A stretch of 7,825 bases of DNA from an uncultured Bacteroidales bacterium (lineage in GTDB: Bacteria; Bacteroidota; Bacteroidia; Bacteroidales; P3), in assembly GCA_947174375.1 (NCBI GenBank), contig CAMWIS010000075.1, forward strand, positions 1 through 7,825, given 5' to 3'. This document shows positions 1-6,100 of this stretch, in pieces (the stretch's first letter is position 1; each line of letters opens with the position of its first letter). The position numbers and the translations under genes were made by a program. The notes under the pieces are model-generated. The model was not told the origin of the DNA and ran no database searches. It worked only from the letters and a program-made list of their open reading frames with translations.

Positions 1-1
1 G

Positions 2-75
2 TCGGGGTGACAGGATTCGAACCTGCGACTCCCTGCTCCCAAAGCAGGTGCGCTACCGGACTGCGCTACACCCCG
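2..75 (-). tRNA. tRNA-Pro, anticodon TGG
   Basis: Read on the minus strand this folds into a full cloverleaf of 74 nt. The acceptor stem pairs CGGGGTG (75-69) with CACCCCG (9-3) and is followed by discriminator A (2). The D arm is GCGC/GCGC. The anticodon stem is CCTGC/GCAGG around a 7-nt loop TTTGGGA, whose middle bases TGG (41-39) are the proline anticodon. The variable loop has 5 nt. The T arm is GCAGG-TTCGAAT-CCTGT with one G-T pair. The window ends one base past the discriminator, so whether CCA is encoded cannot be seen. TGG can serve the CCN proline box through a modified U34. Confidence 0.97.
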
Positions 76-84
76 AACGTACGG

Positions 85-115
85 CAAAAGTACGTTTTTT
101 AAGCCAAAGCCGCAA
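85..115 (-). promoter_or_regulatory. Bacteroidota-type promoter of the tRNA-Pro gene
   Basis: On the minus strand there is a perfect TAnnTTTG -7 element, TACTTTTG (92-85), preceded by TTG (115-113) with exactly 20 bases between. This is the spacing and sequence of the primary sigma factor promoter in Bacteroidota. Transcription would start near 78-79, only a few bases before the tRNA 5' end at 75. The -33 element begins 3 bases past the stop codon of the upstream gene, so the whole promoter fits the 42-base gap. The promoter call is inferred from sequence only. Confidence 0.72.
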
Positions 116-117
116 CC

Positions 118-1410
118 TTAGGCGAACAAGGCCGACACGTCGGAGAGCACCTTGTCGGCGGTGACGTCCAACGGGAAGACGATGGCGGGCTTGAGATACC
201 AGAGTTGTTTGTCGCGGCCGAAGCGTTTCTCGCCGCCGCCCGTGACGTTGAGCATGACCGTGGCGTCGGCGGGCACCGTGCCGGCCTTGACGGCGGCCTG
301 GAGCGACGAAACGGCCACCCCGGCGGCCGAATAGATATCCACGCCTTCGGTTTCTTCGAACAGACGCTGCGCGGCCGTCAATTCCTCGTTCGTGACCGCC
401 AACACGTCGCCCTGCGTGTCTTTGAGCGCGTCGTAAAGGCCGCCGGCGATGCCGTAGGGCGGCTGCCGGTTGGAAAGCACCTTGGCCAAAATGGTTTCGG
501 CGTCGCGGCGCGCCTGGTCGTCGTCGTAGGGCAACAACGCGCGCGAGTCGGCCTGCCAAGCCTTGTACATGGGCAAAAACGGCGTATTCTGCGACACCAT
601 GAGGCGCATCTTGTGCGTGCCGAAACGGCCGTCGGCTATCAGACGCAGGTTGGCTTCCCAAGCCGCGATGGCGCCCGTGCCGCTGCCCACGGCCTGGAAA
701 TAGAAGTCCGGGATACGGCCTATATGGTCAACCGCCGACAGCACCGTGGTGGACATCCCGTCGCGCCGCGCGATGTTCTTGGCGCCGCCCTCGGCCAAAA
801 AGCGGGGCGAAGACAGCACCATGTTGCTGATGCGGATGGCGTCGAAATAGTCGCCGCCCTTTTGCGCCGCGATGAGTTTGACGCAGTCGTTGAGCGGTTT
901 CTCGAACCAAAGCGCCCCGATATTGTCTTCCGGCACGCTCAACAACAGCGGGATACGGTTTTCGGAGCAAACCTTGGCGAAAGCCCGCGCCGTATTGCCG
1001 GCCGAAGCCACCACCAAGATACGGTCGTTGTCCGCGCCCAAACGGCCACAGACCGAATAGGCCTCGGTCTCCTTGAACGAGCAGGTGGTCATCTGCGCGC
1101 CGATTTCGGGATAATAGCCGCTGAACGTGATATAGAGGTTTTTCAGGCCCAACGCCCGCGCCAGCCCTTCGCTCCGGTACGTGACCGGCGCGCACGAGCC
1201 CTCGAGCATCCGCTGCACGGGCAGCCAGTCGGCAAAACGGTACAGGCCGTATTCCTTTCCCTTGGGCTGAAACTGTTTCTGCGCGTATTCGGCACGGACC
1301 AAGGCCGGTTTGTCGGCCTGCGGGTCGTCGATAATCCATCCGGTGTCGTCGAACAAACGGTTCGTCGCCACATTCCGCAAACGATAGGCGGTCGCTTTCA
1401 ATGCTTCCAT
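118..1410 (-). CDS. Cysteate synthase (threonine-synthase-like PLP enzyme)
   Basis: A 430-residue fold-type II PLP enzyme. I recognise it as the cysteate synthase branch of the threonine synthase superfamily, which makes L-cysteate from O-phospho-L-serine and sulfite in the cytoplasm. Visible landmarks are: TTCSFKETEAYSV (108-120) with K113 as the likely Schiff-base lysine; SAGNT (136-140), the substrate-binding asparagine loop; and GSGTG (242-246), the glycine loop that holds the cofactor phosphate. It lacks the N-terminal arrangement of ordinary bacterial threonine synthase. In Bacteroidota cysteate feeds capnine and sulfonolipid synthesis; in Methanosarcinales the related enzyme feeds coenzyme M. 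The ATG at 1410-1408 is the furthest upstream start that keeps the conserved start-proximal region, and there is no clear Shine-Dalgarno, as is usual in this phylum. The stop is TAA at 120-118. No other sulfonolipid gene is in view, so the pathway role is inferred from family resemblance. The alternative is an unusual threonine synthase paralogue. Confidence 0.82.
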   Translation of the reverse strand: MEALKATAYRLRNVATNRLFDDTGWIIDDPQADKPALVRAEYAQKQFQPKGKEYGLYRFADWLPVQRMLEGSCAPVTYRSEGLARALGLKNLYITFSGYYPEIGAQMTTCSFKETEAYSVCGRLGADNDRILVVASAGNTARAFAKVCSENRIPLLLSVPEDNIGALWFEKPLNDCVKLIAAQKGGDYFDAIRISNMVLSSPRFLAEGGAKNIARRDGMSTTVLSAVDHIGRIPDFYFQAVGSGTGAIAAWEANLRLIADGRFGTHKMRLMVSQNTPFLPMYKAWQADSRALLPYDDDQARRDAETILAKVLSNRQPPYGIAGGLYDALKDTQGDVLAVTNEELTAAQRLFEETEGVDIYSAAGVAVSSLQAAVKAGTVPADATVMLNVTGGGEKRFGRDKQLWYLKPAIVFPLDVTADKVLSDVSALFA

Positions 1411-1465
1411 AATGCTTGGTATTAAAACGGGCTTCCCCGCAAGGGTCAGGCCCTAAAAATCAATA

Positions 1466-1497
1466 CAAAGTTAGCCTTTTTTGCGGAGATAGACTAA
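1466..1497 (-). promoter_or_regulatory. Probable promoter of the cysteate synthase gene
   Basis: The minus strand has TAACTTTG (1473-1466), a perfect match to the Bacteroidota -7 consensus TAnnTTTG. The expected -33 position (about 1494-1497) reads TTAG on the minus strand, a poor match to TTG, so this may be weak or activator-dependent. Start of transcription would be near 1459, giving a leader of about 49 nt. That leader contains two short inverted repeats, AGGG/CCCT at 1442-1454 and CGGG/CCCG at 1428-1439, both too short to call a regulatory element. Confidence 0.5.
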
Positions 1498-1512
1498 AAT
1501 TTTTTAAATTTA
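1481..1512 (+). promoter_or_regulatory. Probable promoter of the efflux operon
   Basis: On the plus strand TTG (1481-1483, at the end of a T-run) lies 21 bases before TAAATTTA (1505-1512), which matches TAnnTTTG in all but the last base. Transcription would start near 1519, about 40 bases before the first ATG. A second, poorer -7 candidate is TATTTTGG (1530-1537). This element overlaps the -33 region of the divergent promoter, so the two may interfere or share a regulator. No clear operator palindrome is visible and no regulator gene lies in the window. Confidence 0.45.
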
Positions 1513-1558
1513 CGGCGTTTTTACAGATGTATTTTGGTAAACATAACGGATTCAGACA

Positions 1559-2119
1559 ATGAAAACGATGTTCGGTAAAAGATCCGGCCAAGCGGTTGCC
1601 TTGGCCTTGGCGTTGTGGCCGCTCTTGACCCTCTGCACGGCCTGTGACAAGGATGTCCGCCAGTTTACGGGCACCTATTCGAGCAAGACGAGCGGGCTGC
1701 TTACGCTGTACAAGACCTCCACGGGCGGGCTCGGCGCGGACACGCTGACGGTTTCGCTTACGCCCGAATCGGGTCAGATGCGCATTTCCGAAATCAAGGA
1801 CGACCCCGACGGCTATAACCTGCTGGTAAGCGTCAACCTGCTGGGCGGCGACGCGCTCTCGTTCCGCGCCAAGGCCAAAGACGGCCAAATCACGTTGGAA
1901 ACGACGCCGCACGAACGCTTCGTGCAGGCCCGCGACGGCAGCAACAGTAGTAGCAGTAGCAACCAAATGACGCTGAGCGTGACCACGGGCGGCACGGGCC
2001 GGCTTTACGACGACGTCATCGTGTTCTCGCTCGACTACCGGGGCGGCGGCACCTACAACCGGAGCGACTATGTGATTGCGGAAAGCCGTGTGGATTGCAT
2101 CGCGACCGCCAACGAATAG
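1559..2119 (+). CDS. Small lipoprotein of unknown function leading the efflux operon
   Basis: A 186-residue protein with a classical export start: basic n-region (MKTMFGKR), hydrophobic stretch 12-25, then C29 in the context L-C-T-A-C, a lipobox with a non-standard residue (Cys26) at -3. The mature part is rich in Thr, Ser, Gly and alternating hydrophobics, which suggests a beta-rich domain. A Ser/Asn tract (SNSSSSSN, 128-135) splits it into two halves and could be a flexible loop. A cysteine near the C-terminus (C180) is the only other one in the mature protein. I do not recognise a family. It ends 32 bases before the adaptor gene and shares its direction, so co-transcription with the pump is likely. 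It may be an accessory subunit or an unrelated passenger. The start at 1559 is the first ATG and gives a complete signal sequence. Confidence 0.75.
   Translation: MKTMFGKRSGQAVALALALWPLLTLCTACDKDVRQFTGTYSSKTSGLLTLYKTSTGGLGADTLTVSLTPESGQMRISEIKDDPDGYNLLVSVNLLGGDALSFRAKAKDGQITLETTPHERFVQARDGSNSSSSSNQMTLSVTTGGTGRLYDDVIVFSLDYRGGGTYNRSDYVIAESRVDCIATANE
1940..1963 (+). repeat. AGY triplet tract encoding Ser/Asn
   Basis: Eight consecutive codons (AGC AAC AGT AGT AGC AGT AGC AAC) form an imperfect AGY/AAC triplet repeat inside the lipoprotein gene and encode SNSSSSSN. Triplet changes here would lengthen or shorten the linker without breaking the frame. The neighbouring codons are strongly GC-ending, so the AGT codons stand out. 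Confidence 0.6.
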
Positions 2120-2138
2120 ATTTCAGTAAACGCACGAT

Positions 2139-2144
2139 AGAGGA
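2139..2144 (+). promoter_or_regulatory. Shine-Dalgarno-like site of the adaptor gene
   Basis: AGAGGA lies 7 bases before the ATG at 2152. Such purine-rich sites are not the rule in Bacteroidota, so its spacing helps decide the start: it supports 2152 over an in-frame ATG at 2095 that would overlap the preceding gene and bury the signal peptide. Confidence 0.55.
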
Positions 2145-2151
2145 TTTTCCC

Positions 2152-3192
2152 ATGAAAAGACTTTGGACATACGGTTGGTTCGGCCTGCTGTTATCCCTGA
2201 CCGCCTGCACGGATCAACCCGCCTTGAACTTCAAGCATAAACCGCAACCGCCGCAACCGATTCCGGTTTGCGTATTGGAAGCCGAACCCACCGCCGTGGT
2301 GCGGCAGACCGCCTATGTGGGCAACGTGGAGGCGGCCAAATCGGCCCTCCTGACGGCCCCCTACCCCGGCACGCTCAAAAACATCCGCGTCCGGACGGGC
2401 GAGCGCGTGCAGGCGGAACAAACCGTGGCCGAGACGTTTTCGCAAAGCGTGGATAGCCGTTACGACGCGGCCGCCGCCACGCTCAAACGCGCCCGCGACA
2501 CCTACCGCCGCGCCAAGCAGGTGCATAAGAGCGGCAGCATTTCGGACGCCAAGATGGTGGAGGCCGAAACCGCGCTGCATCAGGCCGAAGCCTTGGAAAA
2601 AGCGGCGGCCCAAGCGCGTCAGGATGGGCGGCTGAAAGCGCCTTTCGACGGCGTGGTGGATGAAATCATGGCCGACGACGGCGTGGAGTTGGCGTTCGGA
2701 CAGCCCGTCATGCGCATCCTCGACCTGTCGAACGTGGAAATCCGCTTTCCCGTGCCGGAAAAGGAAATAGGCCGTTGGCGCAGCGGCGACAGCGTATATA
2801 TAGTTATCCCCGCGCTCGACGACCGGATTTTTCAAGCCTGTGTGGCGACGACGGGACTTTCCGCCTCCACCGTATCGCATACTTATATCTGCACGGCCCT
2901 ACTGTCGGACTCGGCCGCCGTGCTCAAACCGGGCATGGTCTGCAAGGTGTATGACCGCCGTTTGACCGACAGCGGCTTCGTACTGCCCGCCGAACTCGTG
3001 GAACGCGACGCGCAGGGCACCTACGTTTGGGTGGTGGAGAACGGCCGCGCGCGGAAGCGGGCCGTGCGTACCGCCGGTTTTTCGGGCAGCGGCATCCTGA
3101 TCCGGGAGGGGCTGCGCGCGGGCGATGACGTCATTACCGATGGCCGTCGGAAAATCAGTGAGGGTTCAATCGTGGAAATCAAAGCCCTATGA
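2152..3192 (+). CDS. RND efflux periplasmic adaptor (membrane fusion protein, AcrA/HlyD type), lipoprotein
   Basis: A 346-residue adaptor that would bridge the RND permease and the outer membrane channel in the periplasm. Residues 1-18 form a signal peptide ending in a canonical lipobox LTAC, with C19 as the lipidated residue. A Pro/Gln-rich tether (about 28-38) follows. The split lipoyl-like domain has its first half at about 55-95 (TLKNIRVRTGERV) and its second at about 160-190 (RLKAPFDGVVDEI). Between them is a short alpha-helical hairpin of about 60 residues (98-158) rich in Ala, Arg and Glu. A beta-barrel domain (about 192-268) and a membrane-proximal domain (about 272-345) complete the standard order. 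Length is near the family norm. The start at 2152 is chosen because it yields a proper lipoprotein signal and has an AGAGGA site. Its stop codon overlaps the start of the permease (ATGA), a sign of translational coupling. Substrate cannot be told from sequence. Confidence 0.93.
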   Translation: MKRLWTYGWFGLLLSLTACTDQPALNFKHKPQPPQPIPVCVLEAEPTAVVRQTAYVGNVEAAKSALLTAPYPGTLKNIRVRTGERVQAEQTVAETFSQSVDSRYDAAAATLKRARDTYRRAKQVHKSGSISDAKMVEAETALHQAEALEKAAAQARQDGRLKAPFDGVVDEIMADDGVELAFGQPVMRILDLSNVEIRFPVPEKEIGRWRSGDSVYIVIPALDDRIFQACVATTGLSASTVSHTYICTALLSDSAAVLKPGMVCKVYDRRLTDSGFVLPAELVERDAQGTYVWVVENGRARKRAVRTAGFSGSGILIREGLRAGDDVITDGRRKISEGSIVEIKAL

Positions 3193-6100
3193 AAGCGAAG
3201 CAAGGTTTCATCCTGCAGATGATCCTCCACAAGAAGATTGTCTATTTATTGCTGGTCTGCCTGATAGGCGTGGGCGGCGTGGGCCTGTTCCTGATGAACA
3301 AGGACGAATACCCGACGTTCGAAATCAAACAGGGGTTGATTGTGGGCGTCTATCCCGGCGCGAACGCCGAAGAGGTGGAACAGCAACTGACCGAACCGTT
3401 GGAAGACCTGCTGTTCGCGTTTTCGGAAATCGACCGCGAACGGACTTACGCCTATTCCCAAAACGGGCTTTGCTACATTTACACCGACCTCACGGTGCCG
3501 GCCGACCGCAAGAACGAAGTATGGTCGAAAATAAAACTGAAGCTGAACGAGAGCAAAATCCTGCTGCCGCCCGGCGTTTTGGCCGTCCGCGTGCTGGACG
3601 AATTCAGCGCGGTGTCGGCCCTGTTGATTACGTTGGAGGCTTCCGACAAGAGTTACCGCGAGATGAGCCGCTATGCCGAGGACTTGTCGCGGCGGCTGAA
3701 AACGATTCCGGAGGTGGCCAAGGTGGCGGTTTTGGGCGACCAGACCGAAGAAATCGCGCTGACCGTGGATATGGAGCGGCTTTCGGCCTACGGCATCAAC
3801 CCGGCGGCCCTGCTTTGGCAATATAAGACCAACAGCCTGCAACTGCCGGCCGGCGCCATTGACAACGCCCTGATTCAGGCGCCCCTGCATTTCGAAAACC
3901 GCCTGACCTCCGAACAGGCCGTGGCCGACCATCTGATTTTCGCCTCGCCCGACGGACACGCTATCCGCATGGGCGACGTGGCCGACGTGGAACGCCGCTA
4001 CAAAGCGCCGTCGTCCATCGTCAAATACAACGGGCATACGGCCTTGGTGATTTCGGTGGAGATGCGGCCCGACAACAACATCGTGGCGTTCGGCAAGGAT
4101 GTGGATGCCGTGTTGGCGGAGTTCCAGCTGACATTGCCGGAGAGCGTGCGGATGAACCGCATCACCGACCAGCCCAAAGTGGTGCGCAACTCGGTGTATT
4201 CGTTCCTGCGCGACCTGGCGATTTCGATGCTCGTGGTCATTGCGGTCATGCTCATGCTGTTTCCGTTCCGCTCGGCGCTCATCGCCAGCTCGGGCGTGCC
4301 CATCTGCATAGCCGTGACACTGGCGTTCATGTATCTCTGCGGCATCGACCTCAACACGGTGACGCTGGCCGCGCTCATCGTGGTCTTGGGCATGATTGTG
4401 GATGACGCCATCATCACGATGGACGGGTATATCAACCATTTGGGAAAACAGAACGCGGCCTTGGCCAACGGCCCCGCCCAAAGCGAGGCGCAACGGCACG
4501 AGATGCGCATCCACGCCGCCGAAGCGAGCGCCCGCGAACTGTTTATGCCGCAGTTTATGGCCACGGCGGCCATCTGCGCGATGTTCTTCCCCATCAAGGG
4601 GCTTATCAGCGGCTATCTCGGCGAATTTGTCGCGCTCTTCCCCTATGTCATCACGATTGCGCTGATGACGTCGCTGGCCTATGCGATGTGCGTGGTGCCG
4701 GCTTTGGAAGTTCGGTTTATCCACAGCGTGACGGGTGACCCGACGCGCCCCGCCAAAGGCGTGGCGGCCATTCAGAAACGCTTTTTCGACGGGCTTCAGA
4801 ATATATACAACCGCGCGGAGGCTTGGTGTTTCCGCCACCCGCGCGCGACGCTGCTCACGGGCGTGGTCTCCATCGCCGTAGCCGTGCTTTTGTTCACGCG
4901 GCTCAACGTGCAGATGATGCCGATGGCGGCCCGCGACTACTTTGCCGTGGAAATCAAGTTGGAGGGGGCCGCCGGTCTCGATGAGACCGAAGCGGTGGCC
5001 GATGCGATGACCCGGCTGTTGCTGGACGACCGCCGCGTGGCATCGGTCACCGCTTTCATCGGCACGGGCGCGCCGCGCTTCAACGCCACCTACGAGCCGA
5101 TGTTGCCGGGCAAGCACATGGCGCAGCTGGTGGTCAACACGCGCTCGACCAAAGCCACGGAACAGATCTTGGCCGAACTGGAAAGCCGCTATGAGTTCGC
5201 GTTCCCGAACGCGCGGCTGCGGTTCAAACAGATGGACTATCAGGCCGTCAAAGCCCCCGTGGCCGTGGAACTCAAGGGCAAGCGGCTGGAAACGTTGCTG
5301 CCCGCGGCCGAGAAGATACGGCGCCACATGGCCGGTATGCACGAGACCTTGCAATGGGTGCACGCCGACTACGACGGCTACCAACCGGTTATAGAGGTGT
5401 CGTTGGCCGAAGAAGAGGCGGCGCGCTTAGGCGTGAACAACAGCCTGGTGTCGCTGTCGCTGGCCGGCCTGGCGGGCGGGCAGACGCTGACGACGATATG
5501 GGAGGACGAGGGCGAGATCCCCGTAACGCTTTACAGCCGCGCCTGGAACGACAGCGCGGACTACAGCGCGTTGGAGAACCAGATGGTGCCGACGGCCGTA
5601 CCCGGCCTCTCGGTACCGCTCCGGCAGGTGGGGCGCATCTACCCCGACTGGAACGTGACGAGCCGTCCGCACAAAGCCGGCACACCCTCGGTCTCGGTGT
5701 CGGCCGACATGAAACAGGGGTGCAGCCAACCCGAAGCCATGGCCGACCTCAAACGCTTTGTAACGGACTCCATCCTGCCGATGCTGCCGCCCGACGCCAC
5801 GGTAAGCTACGGCGGGCTGTCGGCCGTAAACAAGACCGTGATTCCCGAAATCCTGCTGTCGTTCATCTGCGCCGTGGCCGTGCTGTTTTTCTTTATGCTG
5901 TTCCACTTCAAAAAAATATCGCTGGCCGCGCTGACGCTGACGCTCAGCCTGCTGTGTATGTTCGGCGCGTTCTTCGGGCTTTGGCTCTTTAAACTCGACT
6001 TCGGGCTGACCGCCGTGCTGGGCCTCATCAGCCTGGTGGGCATCATTGTCCGCAACGGCATCATCATGTTCGAATACGCCGACGAATTGCAGATGCAGCA

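Noticed and set aside
205..1425. A 406-codon open frame on the plus strand antisense to cysteate synthase
   Set aside because: Biased Arg/Gly/His-rich composition, no motif, and the minus strand encodes a well-conserved enzyme with catalytic residues in place.
1428..1454. Possible riboswitch or attenuator in the cysteate synthase leader
   Set aside because: Only two 4-bp stems in a leader of about 49 nt; too little structure and no T-run to support a regulatory RNA.
2095..2151. Upstream in-frame ATG that would extend the adaptor by 19 residues
   Set aside because: It would overlap the lipoprotein gene and displace the signal peptide; the ATG at 2152 has an AGAGGA site and a canonical lipoprotein start.
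3246..5384. A 712-codon open frame on the minus strand under the permease
   Set aside because: The plus-strand permease is unmistakable and continuous here. The minus frame is His/Arg/Gln-rich low-complexity protein, the usual shadow of GC-rich codon bias.
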